Assembly: GCA_965224215.1 (NCBI GenBank)
Contig: CBDCYS010000008.1
Span: 178,012-242,011 of the forward strand
DNA from: CBDCYS01 sp965224215
Lineage (GTDB): Bacteria > Acidobacteriota > Terriglobia > Bryobacterales > UBA6623
DNA length: 64,000 nt
Direction of reading: 5' to 3'
Shown: piece after piece, positions 17,199-25,844 of the stretch
Layout: each line of letters begins with the position of its first letter
How positions within the stretch are numbered: the stretch's first letter is position 1
Position numbers and translations under genes: made by a program
The notes under the pieces: generated by a model
The model's input: only the letters and a program-made list of their open reading frames with translations
Databases searched by the model: none
Told to the model about the DNA's origin: nothing

Positions 17199-18248
17199 AT
17201 GAAAAGAACTCATAGAGCACAAACGGAAGAAATCCCGGTTGAGCGCGGGAGCCCGGTTGCCGACAAGAGCCCCGCGCCCGCGATCGAGCCCGTGGCGGAA
17301 GGGGTTTGGATGGTCCGCCTGCCGCTGCCGTGGTCCCTCGCTATCGTGAATGTCTATCTGCTTGAGCAGCGAGATGGGCTACTGCTGATCGATTGCGGTA
17401 TCAAGTCAGACGAGTCGCTTGAGGTCCTTTCGCAAGCACTGGCGTCCCTGGGGAAAACGTTCGAAGACATCCGGCAAATCGCTGTGACGCATATGCATGC
17501 GGACCACGTCGGAGCGGCCGCAGAGGTGCGTAAGCGAAGCGGAGCGCCTGTCCTGATGGAACGCACGGAAGCGAAGCTGATTGAGCCGCGAGAACCGGGA
17601 GAGGAGTTCTTCGGCAAAGCGGAACGATACATGCGGCAGCACGGGGTCCCCGAGGAACTGATCGACCGGCTGCGGGAGACCTCGCGTAAGGCCTCTGGAG
17701 TTAGCGAGCGGCTCGTAGTGGACGGCTATCTCGCTGACGGTGACACGCTGGCGTACCGCAGCGGCACGATCGAGGCGATGGTGACGCCAGGGCACTCTCC
17801 CGCGCTTCTGTCGTTTCAGTGCCGCCAGCAGCGTTTGTTGTTCTCGTCCGATGTGATTCTCAACGGGATCACACCGAACATCGGTGTTCACCCCTTTTAC
17901 GATGACGATCCTCTAGGTGACTATTTCCGATCGCTCGATCGGCTGCATCAATTGGACATCGACCTGGTCTTGCCGTCGCATGGCAGCCCGTTTCGAGGAC
18001 ACCGCGAATGGATTACCGCAACACGCGGACACCACGACGAGCGCCTCCGGCGGGTGCAGGCGGCGGTCGAAGGCGGAGAGTATACCGCGTTCGAGATGGT
18101 CCCTCGAATCTGGAGACAGAGGCTGAGCCTAGTCGATCAGCGGCTCGCCATGGCGGAAGCGCTTGCGCATCTCCAGTTCCTGCACAACCGCGGAGATCTG
18201 GTTTCGGCACGTCGCGACGGTCGCGTCTTGTGGGCGTCCCGATCCTAA
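17199..18248 (+). CDS. MBL-fold metallo-hydrolase
   Basis: A 349-residue metallo-beta-lactamase-fold hydrolase. The zinc motif THMHADHVGAA (HxHxDH) is intact, followed by TPGHSPAL (His), SSDVILNG (bridging Asp) and LPSHGSPFRGH (last His). A helical C-terminal domain (residues about 270-349) resembles the winged-helix-like LACTB2/glyoxalase-II-like group, so a thioesterase or hydrolase acting on acyl or phosphate esters is possible; the substrate is unknown. ATG 17199 (MKRTHRAQ) is used because the frame upstream runs into the repeat at 16936-17125. Confidence 0.85.
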   Translation: MKRTHRAQTEEIPVERGSPVADKSPAPAIEPVAEGVWMVRLPLPWSLAIVNVYLLEQRDGLLLIDCGIKSDESLEVLSQALASLGKTFEDIRQIAVTHMHADHVGAAAEVRKRSGAPVLMERTEAKLIEPREPGEEFFGKAERYMRQHGVPEELIDRLRETSRKASGVSERLVVDGYLADGDTLAYRSGTIEAMVTPGHSPALLSFQCRQQRLLFSSDVILNGITPNIGVHPFYDDDPLGDYFRSLDRLHQLDIDLVLPSHGSPFRGHREWITATRGHHDERLRRVQAAVEGGEYTAFEMVPRIWRQRLSLVDQRLAMAEALAHLQFLHNRGDLVSARRDGRVLWASRS

Positions 18249-18279
18249 TTTGCGCTGCGCCACAAACAGCCGGACAGAG

Positions 18280-18433
18280 GCCCAGACGGAAGTCTGGGCT
18301 TGCGTCGGCACTCGTACCGACGCTCGCGTGGACGGAAGTCCACGCTTGGACCGGCTGAAGCCGGTCCCCTGAGTTTGGCCTTTCTGAGGTGGCGCGCGCC
18401 TCCTGGCGGGCAGCGTCGGCCTCCAGGCCGACG
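18280..18433. repeat. Cluster of five palindromic hairpins (REP-like)
   Basis: Between the MBL and NHL genes lie GCCCAGACGGAAGTCTGGGC (18280-18299), CGTCGGCACTCGTACCGACG (18303-18322), GCGTGGACGGAAGTCCACGC (18326-18345), ACCGGCTGAAGCCGGT (18350-18365) and CGTCGGCCTCCAGGCCGACG (18414-18433). The third occurs again exactly at 21982-22001. They could act as REP-like elements or as transcription ends. Confidence 0.85.
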
Positions 18434-18542
18434 TGTCGTTTGCTGAAGAAGCCAATAGCCCCTTGTGAAGAAGCCCCTTGTTGCGCCAGATGATCCAGGC
18501 GTTTAGCATAAGTCGTACGTTAGTTTCAGAGAGGTTTACAAA

Positions 18543-19442
18543 ATGGTCTATCGATTGGCGGCATTCGTCGTTTGCTTGAGCCTGGTTGCTTTGTCTGATT
18601 CACATTTGGCGAAGCTTCCCTACGAGGTGGTCCCGGATTGGCCGCAGCTTCCCGTCGGCAGAAACTTCGCCGAAACAGCAGGCGTCGCGGTCGATGCGAA
18701 AGAAAACGTCTATGTGTTCCATCGGGGCGAAGAGCCTATCTTCGTGATTGACAAGAGCGGCAAATTCCTTCGCTCGATGGGCAAGGAAATCTTCAGCCGT
18801 CCCCACGGAATTCATATCGACACGGAAGGCAACGTGTGGGCAGTCGACGACGGCAGCCACGTGGTCGTGAAGATGGACTCCACTGGACGGGTGCAGATGG
18901 TTCTCGGCCGCCTTGGCGAGGCAGGCGAAAAGAACGATCGCTTCAATCGCCCCACCGACATTGCCACCGCCGCGAACGGGGATTTCTATGTCACCGATGG
19001 CTATGGCAACTCGCGCGTTGTTAAGTTTTCCAAAGAAGGGAAGTTCCTCAAGGCTTGGGGAAAGAAGGGCGTCGGAGACGGCGAGTTCAATACTCCTCAT
19101 GCTGTGACCGTTGACAAGGAAGGGCTCGTCTATATCGGGGACCGTGAGAACTTCCGCATCCAAGTGTTCGACGCCGACGGGAATTTTCTGCGGATGTGGG
19201 ACCATGTCGGCTCCCCGTGGGGTCTCGACATCACTGAGGATCAAAAGCTATTCATGACCGACGGGCATAACAACCGCGTCGTGAAACTCGACTTGGATGG
19301 CGGCATCCTGGGCGTGCTAGGCGAGTTCGGAAAGCTCCCGGGTCAGTTCAACTTCTGCCACCACATCGCCGCCGGAGCCAGCGGGGCCATCTACACCAGC
19401 GAGATTCTCAACTGGCGCGCTCAGAAGTTTGTGCCAAGGTAG
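18543..19442 (+). CDS. Secreted NHL-repeat six-bladed propeller protein
   Basis: The protein starts with a short signal peptide (MVYRLAAFVVCLSLVALSDS) and is then almost wholly NHL repeats, for example RPHGIHIDTEGNVWAVD, RPTDIATAANGDFYVTDGYG, TPHAVTVDKEGLVYIGDREN and SPWGLDITEDQKLFMTDGHN. The pattern fits a six-bladed propeller like the peptidyl-alpha-hydroxyglycine alpha-amidating lyase group, though such propellers are also binding platforms and a lyase function is not shown. A diverged remnant of the 3' end of such a gene lies at 21621-21727, on the far side of the mercury operon. Confidence 0.85.
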   Translation: MVYRLAAFVVCLSLVALSDSHLAKLPYEVVPDWPQLPVGRNFAETAGVAVDAKENVYVFHRGEEPIFVIDKSGKFLRSMGKEIFSRPHGIHIDTEGNVWAVDDGSHVVVKMDSTGRVQMVLGRLGEAGEKNDRFNRPTDIATAANGDFYVTDGYGNSRVVKFSKEGKFLKAWGKKGVGDGEFNTPHAVTVDKEGLVYIGDRENFRIQVFDADGNFLRMWDHVGSPWGLDITEDQKLFMTDGHNNRVVKLDLDGGILGVLGEFGKLPGQFNFCHHIAAGASGAIYTSEILNWRAQKFVPR

Positions 19443-19582
19443 TCGGGCGGCGCCCACTGATCTGTCGTCTTTCGCCTAAAAATTGCGACACCCCTGGGTC
19501 TGATCCTTCCGATAGCCCCGTTGATTTTCTGCCTTACTCCGGCTTAGGAGGCGGCAGCGATGAATTTTTATACAAACAGCCC

Positions 19583-19613
19583 TTGACTCCGTACTTAGGT
19601 ACGGGGTTTAGAC
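19583..19613 (+). promoter_or_regulatory. mer-type promoter/operator
   Basis: TTGACT (19583-19588) is followed by the dyad CCGTACTTAGGTACGG (19589-19604) and a -10-like TTAGAC (19608-19613). The spacing of 19 bp and the dyad inside the spacer are the hallmark of MerR-controlled promoters, and the sequence is close to the classical mer operator. It lies directly upstream of merR, which is codirectional with the structural genes. Confidence 0.9.
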
Positions 19614-19635
19614 TGAGCGTAGAAGCAAAACCAAC

Positions 19636-20049
19636 ATGGCCACCCTAACCATCGGCGACGTTGCCAAGCAGGCACAAGTCAACATCGAGACCTTGCGTTA
19701 CTACGAGCGCCAGGGCGTGGTGCCCAAGCCCCCGCGCACGCGTTCCAACTACCGGATCTATCCAGAGAACACAGTGCGCCGCGTGCGCTTTGTCAAGCAC
19801 GCCCAGGAACTTGGTTTTTCCCTCAAGGAGATCAAAGAGCTGCTCTCCTTGCGAGCCACCCCCGGCGCACGCTGCCAGGACGTTCAGCAGCGCGCAACAG
19901 CCAAGCTCAACGAAATTGACGAGAAAATTCTCTCGCTTCAGTCAATGCAGCAAGTGCTCCATAACCTTGTCCAGCAGTGCGTAGTCCCCCACGGCTCACT
20001 TAGTGAGTGCCCCATTCTAGAGTCGCTTGACTCCAACGGCCAAACGTGA
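19636..20049 (+). CDS. merR: MerR-family mercury-responsive regulator
   Basis: A 137-residue MerR regulator. The N-terminal helix-turn-helix (TIGDVAKQAQVNIETLRYYE) and wing (RTRSNYRIYPE) are followed by a coiled dimer helix. Three Cys sit at the places used to bind Hg(II) in MerR: C in GARCQD, and the pair in CVVPHGSLSEC near the end (ten residues apart, one more than in Tn501 MerR). Together with the mer-type operator just upstream this supports Hg(II) as inducer. It is the first gene of the operon and 10 bp before merT. Confidence 0.9.
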   Translation: MATLTIGDVAKQAQVNIETLRYYERQGVVPKPPRTRSNYRIYPENTVRRVRFVKHAQELGFSLKEIKELLSLRATPGARCQDVQQRATAKLNEIDEKILSLQSMQQVLHNLVQQCVVPHGSLSECPILESLDSNGQT

Positions 20050-20059
20050 AGGAGAAAAC

Positions 20060-20665
20060 ATGACGAACAAAACTCTTACCGCTGCTTCGGTCTTCGCGGC
20101 CGGCCTAGCGTCGCTGTGCTGTATCGGGCCTCTTGTCGCTGTTGGAATCGGCTTGGGTACATTTGGAGCCGCCGCTCTTTTCGAAGGCATGCGGCCCTAC
20201 CTGTTGATTGTCACTGCTGCTCTTTTGGCGGCAGGTTTTTACCTGACCTACCGCAAACAGCCCGCCGAGCAGTGTGCTGATGGATCGTGTGCGGTCATGC
20301 CCTCGAAGCGAACCCAGACACGCCTCCTCTGGCTCGTCACCGCCGTGGTGGTCCCTCTGGCTGCCTTCCCTTACTATTCCGGTGTGTTTTTGGCCAGTGC
20401 AGACTCCGGCGCTACCAGCCCACGATCTACTACCACTTCAACCGGTGCTTTTTCTCAAGTGCTATTCGCCGTTGAAGGGATGACCTGTGCCGGCTGCGCC
20501 GTCTCTGTCCAAGCCACCCTGGAGCAGAAGCCAGGCGTTACCTCGGTCGAGGTCAACTTTGATGACAAGACCGCTCGCGTGAAGTACGACGCCTCACGCG
20601 TATCAATCGGCAAACTATTAACCGCAATTCGGGACCTGGGGTTTACAGCTACACCCCAGCCCTGA
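20060..20665 (+). CDS. merT: Mercuric transporter MerT fused to a MerP-like domain
   Basis: A 201-residue inner-membrane protein. The first half is MerT-like: Cys20-Cys21 in ASLCCIGPLVAVG lies in the first helix, a second helix follows, and CADGSC (72-77) is in the loop before the third helix. After a Ser/Thr-rich linker (115-128) comes a heavy-metal-associated domain with GMTCAGC (Cys143, Cys146). In separate-gene systems MerP binds Hg(II) outside and passes it to MerT for entry; here both are one chain, as in known MerTP fusions. ATG 20060 is preceded by AAGGAG. No mercuric reductase gene follows, so the fate of the metal is open. Confidence 0.88.
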   Translation: MTNKTLTAASVFAAGLASLCCIGPLVAVGIGLGTFGAAALFEGMRPYLLIVTAALLAAGFYLTYRKQPAEQCADGSCAVMPSKRTQTRLLWLVTAVVVPLAAFPYYSGVFLASADSGATSPRSTTTSTGAFSQVLFAVEGMTCAGCAVSVQATLEQKPGVTSVEVNFDDKTARVKYDASRVSIGKLLTAIRDLGFTATPQP

Positions 20666-20683
20666 CCTGCCAGGAGACTACCC

Positions 20684-21010
20684 ATGAAGACTGAACTCTA
20701 CTACTTTGACGGGTGCCCATCCTACCAACAAGCGCTCGCCAACCTCAAGAAGGCGCTCCGGCTCGAAGGCTTGCCGGAAGACGTTGCCATGATCCACGTT
20801 GAGGGTCCCGAGGAGGCCCAGACCAAACGTTTCATTGGGTCCCCGACCATTCGTATCGACGGCGTTGATGTTGAGGGTACCGACGCAGAGAAAAAGGGCT
20901 ATGGCTACGGCTGCCGCATCTACAGCGAGAATGGCGGAAGCGCCGAATGGCCGTCGATCCAGCGCATTCTTCTAGCCCTCCGCGCTGGCCCTTCGCGACT
21001 CAAATCTTAA
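20684..21010 (+). CDS. Small thioredoxin-like DF-family protein
   Basis: A 108-residue cytosolic protein of the DF-family thioredoxin-like group: it starts MKTELYYFDGCPSYQ, ends the fold with SPTIRIDGVDVEG and has one Cys in a redox position (GCPS). Some members of this family are selenoproteins at that position; here it is an ordinary Cys codon. A second Cys occurs in GYGCRIY. AGGAG lies upstream of ATG 20684. The position in the mer-type operon points to a role in handling thiol-bound mercury, which is inference. Confidence 0.78.
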   Translation: MKTELYYFDGCPSYQQALANLKKALRLEGLPEDVAMIHVEGPEEAQTKRFIGSPTIRIDGVDVEGTDAEKKGYGYGCRIYSENGGSAEWPSIQRILLALRAGPSRLKS

Positions 21011-21024
21011 AAGGAGATACCATC

Positions 21025-21294
21025 ATGAACACCAAACGCAAAATTGAAATCTTCAGCGCCGGTTGCTCCATATGTGAGGACACCGTTGCTCTCGTAAACG
21101 CGATTGCTTGCCCATCCTGTGATGTTGAAGTCCTCGACATGCGGGAGCAGCCTGTCGCCGCCAGAGCCAAAGACTACGGTATCCTCGCTGTCCCTGCGGT
21201 TGTCGTTGACGGACAGCTCGCTGCTTGCTGTGCTGGCGCTGGCCCTGACGAGGCAACCCTACGTGCTGCTGGCCTTGGAGTCCCCGCATCTTGA
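21025..21294 (+). CDS. Small thioredoxin/glutaredoxin-like protein
   Basis: An 89-residue thioredoxin-fold protein with a CxxC at the first helix (SAGCSICED), a second pair CPSC, a cis-Pro site AVPAVVVDG and a C-terminal CC (LAACCAG). ATG 21025 follows AAGGAG by eight bases. It ends the mer-type operon. Six Cys in 89 residues suggests metal or disulphide exchange; the partner may be the MerT-MerP fusion or MerR. Similar small thioredoxin-like genes accompany merT in several non-proteobacterial operons, to my knowledge without a proven function. Confidence 0.78.
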   Translation: MNTKRKIEIFSAGCSICEDTVALVNAIACPSCDVEVLDMREQPVAARAKDYGILAVPAVVVDGQLAACCAGAGPDEATLRAAGLGVPAS

Positions 21295-22455
21295 GACTCT
21301 TCGAGCCGTCTGCTGTCGCCTTCCCCCTTAATCGCGACGCTTCCCAGCCTCGCTTCTCCGTAACCCCATTGATTCTTGATCCTGTGAAGAAGAAGGATTG
21401 CGTCATTCTGTCGCAATCCTTCAACAAAACCGGCACCAAGCGTCCCGCGGAGGCCTTAGTTCTCCAATCGCTCGGTTGCAGGCTCGGTGGGGCTGCGGTC
21501 CTGTTTTGGTTGTCTTGTTCATAATGAGAACACCGCCTGAGGCCGGCAGTCGGTTGGCGCTACGTCATTCCGGCGGCGGCTGCATTGCCCTGCCTGACAA
21601 ATGAGCCAGCCCATCCGACTGGCAAGCTGCCGGGTCAGTTCAACTTTTGTCACCACATCGTCGCGGGAGCCAGCGGAGCGATCTATACCAGCGAGATTCT
21701 CGCGCTCAGAAGTTTGTTCCGCAGTAGCGGGGCGCTTTTGCCCAGGCTGATGCGCGTGAGGCAGGGATTATTGCTCGAAGCGCGTGATCGGTCACGTAAA
21801 GCGAAAAAATTCTTATACTCCATCTTTTCAAGCACTTACATTCACCCACCGCCGCCAAACGAACCGAAAACCCGAACCTCGCCTGCTACAATACAAGCAG
21901 AAAGTCTAGGGGGAAGAGCGATGGCGCTGCTGGTGGCAGCGTGGCAGAGCGACTAGAAAAGTTTCAGATGATCGGACAGAGGCGTGGACGGAAGTCCACG
22001 CTCCGAGCTGGCCCAAGCCCACGCGAGAAGCCAGCGAAAGTCCCGGGGGAAGTCTACCCTGTCCGCATCAGATCAGCCAACGAGTCACCGCAAACCAATA
22101 CGGAAAACCTCGCGGCAAGCAGCTATTTTGTCGCCGGCCCTGACACTCGCCCGCCCGGCTCTTTCGACTCAAACCATTGAAAACAAAAACACTACCCGTC
22201 AGCACGGAATACGAGGCACCCAAAATGGCCCCAAAACATGGCATATCATGACATTTCCTGACATTTTGTAAAGAACCTTTATACCCTTATCCCGTAAGTG
22301 CTGTAATTTCAGTGACTGTCTTCAGGTCATCAAATTGCCCTTCAGCATGCCGGGCATGCCATGGACACTGGCACCCCGGTCCCCTGAGGGTTGCTGAAAT
22401 TCCAGCCCCAGCTTGAAGTCCTGGCACTCTGATACAGTGCTCTTTCCCCTGACCT
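21295..22455. other. Long intergenic region with remnants
   Basis: About 1.16 kb with no intact gene. It contains the fusion scar at 21601-21727, a copy of the hairpin GCGTGGACGGAAGTCCACGC at 21982-22001, and GCATGCCGGGCATGCC near 22347. I see no good terminator for the mer-type operon. The promoter of the HAD gene should lie near 22400-22450. Confidence 0.5.
21601..21727 (+). pseudogene. Rearrangement scar: HAD gene 5' end joined to an NHL gene 3' end
   Basis: Positions 21601-21618 (ATGAGCCAGCCCATCCGA) are identical to the first 18 bases of the HAD gene at 22456. From about 21619 to the TAG at 21725-21727 the sequence is a diverged copy of the last 110 bp of the NHL gene (19330-19442), lacking seven bases near ATTCTC. 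It cannot encode a working protein. Confidence 0.8.
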
Positions 22456-23151
22456 ATGAGCCAGCCCATCCGAGCCGCTTTCTACGACTTTGATGGAACG
22501 CTGGTATCGAGCAACGTCGTCACGCGCTACGCCTTTTTTGCGAAGAATCACCCATCCAAGCTGCGCGCCTGTCTGCGTTACACCAAGCTACTGATCACGG
22601 TCCCCTTTTGGATCGGGCTTGACATGTATTCGCGCCGGCTCTTCAACCAGGTCTTCTACCGCGAGTACTGCGGAATGGATGAGACATGGCTCAGGCAGCA
22701 GGCCGAGAGAATGTTCGACCGTGACATCGTGCCGAAGATCTACCAAGGGGCCGAATCGCTTCTGGATGCCGACCGAAAAGCCGGTTTTCGCCTCGTTCTC
22801 GTGAGCGGCGGCCTCGACTTCGCCCTGGCGCCGGCGGTGCGGCATTTCGGGTTTGACGACGTCATCTGCAACCGGCTGGTTTACCAGGATGGGGTTGCGA
22901 CCGGAGCGATCGCTCCTCCGTTACTCGCCGAAGAAGAGAAGCTCGCCGCGATCGAGCGATTCTGCCGCGAGTATAATGTGGACACGGCCCAATCCAAGGC
23001 CTACTCCGATAGTTATTCAGACGTGCCGATGTTGGAAGCGGTAGGACTCCCGGCCGCCGTTAACCCTGACCGCCGCCTCCAACGAGTCGCCTCGCAACGA
23101 GGCTGGCCCGTGTTAAATCTGAAAGCAGTCAACCATGGCCACACCCCTTGA
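22456..23151 (+). CDS. HAD-IB family phosphatase
   Basis: A 231-residue haloacid-dehalogenase hydrolase of subclass IB (phosphoserine phosphatase-like). Motif I is DFDGTLVSSN (11-20), motif II LVSGGLDF, the Lys lies in AEEEKLAAIERF and motif III is YSDSYSDVPML. A helical cap with aromatic residues (FWIGLDMYSRRLFNQVFYREY) may contact a lipid-like or membrane substrate. It overlaps the next gene by 17 bp, which marks an operon with the LarA-like and epimerase genes. The substrate is unknown. Confidence 0.85.
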   Translation: MSQPIRAAFYDFDGTLVSSNVVTRYAFFAKNHPSKLRACLRYTKLLITVPFWIGLDMYSRRLFNQVFYREYCGMDETWLRQQAERMFDRDIVPKIYQGAESLLDADRKAGFRLVLVSGGLDFALAPAVRHFGFDDVICNRLVYQDGVATGAIAPPLLAEEEKLAAIERFCREYNVDTAQSKAYSDSYSDVPMLEAVGLPAAVNPDRRLQRVASQRGWPVLNLKAVNHGHTP

Positions 23152-24820
23152 AAGCGCCCAGGTCGTAAAGGATTTCAATTTCGGCGACCCGAGGCCAAAC
23201 GCCGTCGGGCGCAACGCGCTCGTCTCGCACGAAGATTGTGTTGTCCATCTCGAAGCGAATTCCGCTGAGAGAATGCTGTGGTATGGCGAGGACCTGCTAT
23301 CGGTAAAGCTTCCGGCCGGAACTCGTGTCGTCTATCCCAAGCCGTCCATTCCGGGCCTGCGTGATCGCGCCTCGGCTGTTCGTTACGCGCTGGGCCACCC
23401 TTCCGAGTACGAGGCGTTTGCCTCCTTGCTGCGGCCCGGAATGAACCTGACGATCGCGATTGATGACATCTCGCTACCGCTGCCGAAGATGAGCAAGCCC
23501 GACATTCGCGAGACAGTGCTCACCACTCTGCTCGACTTGCTCGCGGCGTGTGGAGTCACCGATATCCACATCATCATCGCTACGTCTTTTCACCGGCGCA
23601 TGGAGTCGTTTGAGATCCAGCACGCGGTGGGCAATCGCATCTACGATGCCTACTATCCCGACAGGCTCTACAACCATGATGGGGAAGATCCCGACGGCAT
23701 GGTCGAGCTGGGACAAACTGAGCTGGGAGAAAGGGTCCGCATCAACCGCCGTGCGGCCGAGTCCGACCTGCTGATCTACGTCAACATCAATCTGGTTCCG
23801 ATGGACGGCGGGAATAAATCGGTCGGGATTGGCCTGTGCGACTACGTGTCGTTGCAGGCTCACCACAACCCTCAGACCATCCTCGATAGCGATTCCTATT
23901 TTGACCACACGCGATCGGCCCTGACGACTTCAGCCGACCGCATCGGCGAAGTCGTCAACAAGAACCTCAAAGTCTTCCACATCGAGACGGTCGTCAACAA
24001 TGCGATGTTCAGTCCGATGATGGAGTTCTTCGTCAAGAACGAGGACCATTGGAGGACGGTCGACAAGATCGCCTTCGAGACCGCGAAGTTTGGTCTGAGC
24101 AAGTTGCCGCGCGCGGCCAAACGCAAGCTGTTGTTTTCGATCCCGGCGCCCTACGACTTGATCGCTGTCCATGCCGGGGCGACGAATGCGACTCACGCCA
24201 AGACACTGGCCTACACCTATCAGCAATACTGCGTGCCGATCGAAGGACAGTCGGACGTGCTGCTTCTCGGCATCCCGTTCGTCTCGCCCTACAACGTCAA
24301 TTCGATTTTGAATCCCATACTGGTGCAGGTGCTGGCACTCGGATATTTCTTCAACATGTACCGCGGCATGCCGGTCGTCAAAAAGAACGGCGTGATCATC
24401 GTGACGCACCCGCTCTATAACGAGTTCGATCCCAGGCATCACCCTTCCTACATTGAATTCTTCAACCGCATTCTCCCGGAGACGAACAACTCACACGAAC
24501 TCCAACGCAAGTACGAAGCCGAGTTCGCTCACAACGAGGAATACATCAAGATGTACCGCACCGGCCATGCCTACCACGGTGTGCATCCGTTTTATATGTG
24601 GTACTGGGGCGAGAACGGCCGCGCGCACGCCGGCAAGGTCATTGTGGTCGGAGCCGAGGATCCCAACACCGCCAAGGTCATGGGTTGGGACTGCGCCGCG
24701 AGTATGGAAGAAGCGCTCGAGATGGCCCACTCACACGTCGGCCGCGTGCCCAGCGTCACTCATATGCACATCCCCCCGATCAACATGGCGGACGTCAGCG
24801 GAACACGCGAATCTGTCTAG
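23135..24820 (+). CDS. LarA-like (DUF2088) protein with altered active site
   Basis: A 561-residue protein related to the nickel-pincer lactate racemase LarA. The N-terminal DUF2088 features are IAIDDISLPLPK, IIIATSFHRRMESFE (His153), YNHDGED (His181) and MDGGNKSVGIGL (Lys228, matching the cofactor-bearing Lys), then QAHHN (His243-244). The His-x-x-Ala-Gly motif that normally precedes the Lys is replaced by VPMDG, and the protein is longer than LarA (about 425 residues). No larB, larC or larE is nearby. It may therefore be a non-racemase enzyme of the same fold. The operon setting is HAD phosphatase before and SDR epimerase after. Confidence 0.72.
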   Translation: MATPLESAQVVKDFNFGDPRPNAVGRNALVSHEDCVVHLEANSAERMLWYGEDLLSVKLPAGTRVVYPKPSIPGLRDRASAVRYALGHPSEYEAFASLLRPGMNLTIAIDDISLPLPKMSKPDIRETVLTTLLDLLAACGVTDIHIIIATSFHRRMESFEIQHAVGNRIYDAYYPDRLYNHDGEDPDGMVELGQTELGERVRINRRAAESDLLIYVNINLVPMDGGNKSVGIGLCDYVSLQAHHNPQTILDSDSYFDHTRSALTTSADRIGEVVNKNLKVFHIETVVNNAMFSPMMEFFVKNEDHWRTVDKIAFETAKFGLSKLPRAAKRKLLFSIPAPYDLIAVHAGATNATHAKTLAYTYQQYCVPIEGQSDVLLLGIPFVSPYNVNSILNPILVQVLALGYFFNMYRGMPVVKKNGVIIVTHPLYNEFDPRHHPSYIEFFNRILPETNNSHELQRKYEAEFAHNEEYIKMYRTGHAYHGVHPFYMWYWGENGRAHAGKVIVVGAEDPNTAKVMGWDCAASMEEALEMAHSHVGRVPSVTHMHIPPINMADVSGTRESV

Positions 24821-24842
24821 CTGAGAAGCACAGGCCAGCGCG

Positions 24843-25844
24843 ATGAAAACCATTCTCGTGACAGGAGCCACTGGTTTTCTCGGTAAGCATCTTGTTGATC
24901 AGCTTGGCCGCGAGGAGCCCGAATCCAAGCTGCGGCTACTTTGCCGCAGCGGGCGGGCGGGCGCTCTAAGCTCGCGGATCAAAGTCGTTTCGGGGGATAT
25001 AACCTCGGCGAAAGACGTCCTCGAAGCTACTGCCGGGGTGTCGGAGGTGTATCATCTGGCCGGCGTCGTTCAGCGTGACCCGAAGGACCCTGCGTTGTTG
25101 AATCGTGTGCACGTCGAGGGCACTAGAAATGTCTGCGAGGCGATCCGTGAGCAGGGCGTATCGAAGGCTGTGCTGGTCTCTTCGTCTGGAACCGTTGCAG
25201 TTGGGCGCACGCCGGAAGTCCGTGACGAGGAGTCCGGCTACGCGGTCGACGTGGTCGGCGAATGGCCCTACTACACCAGCAAGATTGACGCTGAGAAGCT
25301 TGCGTTACGCTATTTCGAAAAGGAGCGGCTCCCGATCGTGATCGTGAATCCCAGTCTTCTGCTGGGTCCTGGAGATGATCGCGGATCTTCGACGGGGGAC
25401 GTTGCTCTCTTTCTCGAAGGGCAGATCATGGCCGTCCCCAGCGGCGGACTGAACATGGTAGATGCCCGCGACGCGGCAGCCGGGTTGATAGCTGCCATGA
25501 AGCGAGGCAGGCCGGGTGAGCGGTATATTCTGGGCGGCCCGAACTGGACCTTTCGCGAATGGATCGCGCGCACGGCGCAGCTCTCAGGCCTGAAGGCCCC
25601 GACACTTCGACCGCCGCTCTGGTTAGCATTGTGCAGCGGCCGAGTCTTGCGGCGTGCGCTTCCTCTCGTGGGGCGGTCGTTCAAGCTCGACGATGCGTCG
25701 ATCAAGATGTCGGCGATGTTCTGGTATTGCGATTCGAGCAAAGCAAAACAGGAGTTAGGATTTGAGACGCGGGACCCTATGGTCACCCTGCGCGAAACGA
25801 TCGAGGACATCCGAAAAAGGCAGTCGCTTCAAAGCCGGGAGTGA
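24843..25844 (+). CDS. NAD-dependent epimerase/dehydratase (extended SDR)
   Basis: A 333-residue extended short-chain dehydrogenase. It has the Rossmann motif TGATGFLGKHLVDQL at the start, a Ser in VLVSSSGTVAVG and the catalytic YYTSKIDAEKLAL (YxxxK). The sequence lies closest in feel to the dihydroflavonol reductase/3-beta-hydroxysteroid dehydrogenase-like group (GDITSAKDVLEATAGVSEVYHLAG), which reduce or isomerise hydroxy-ketones and aldehydes rather than nucleotide sugars. It is third in the HAD/LarA-like operon, 22 bp after the LarA-like stop. Substrate unknown. Confidence 0.87.
   Translation: MKTILVTGATGFLGKHLVDQLGREEPESKLRLLCRSGRAGALSSRIKVVSGDITSAKDVLEATAGVSEVYHLAGVVQRDPKDPALLNRVHVEGTRNVCEAIREQGVSKAVLVSSSGTVAVGRTPEVRDEESGYAVDVVGEWPYYTSKIDAEKLALRYFEKERLPIVIVNPSLLLGPGDDRGSSTGDVALFLEGQIMAVPSGGLNMVDARDAAAGLIAAMKRGRPGERYILGGPNWTFREWIARTAQLSGLKAPTLRPPLWLALCSGRVLRRALPLVGRSFKLDDASIKMSAMFWYCDSSKAKQELGFETRDPMVTLRETIEDIRKRQSLQSRE

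Noticed and set aside
22350..22450. Possible sigma54 promoter (TGGCAC words)
   Set aside because: The GG and GC dinucleotides are not ten bases apart in either candidate.
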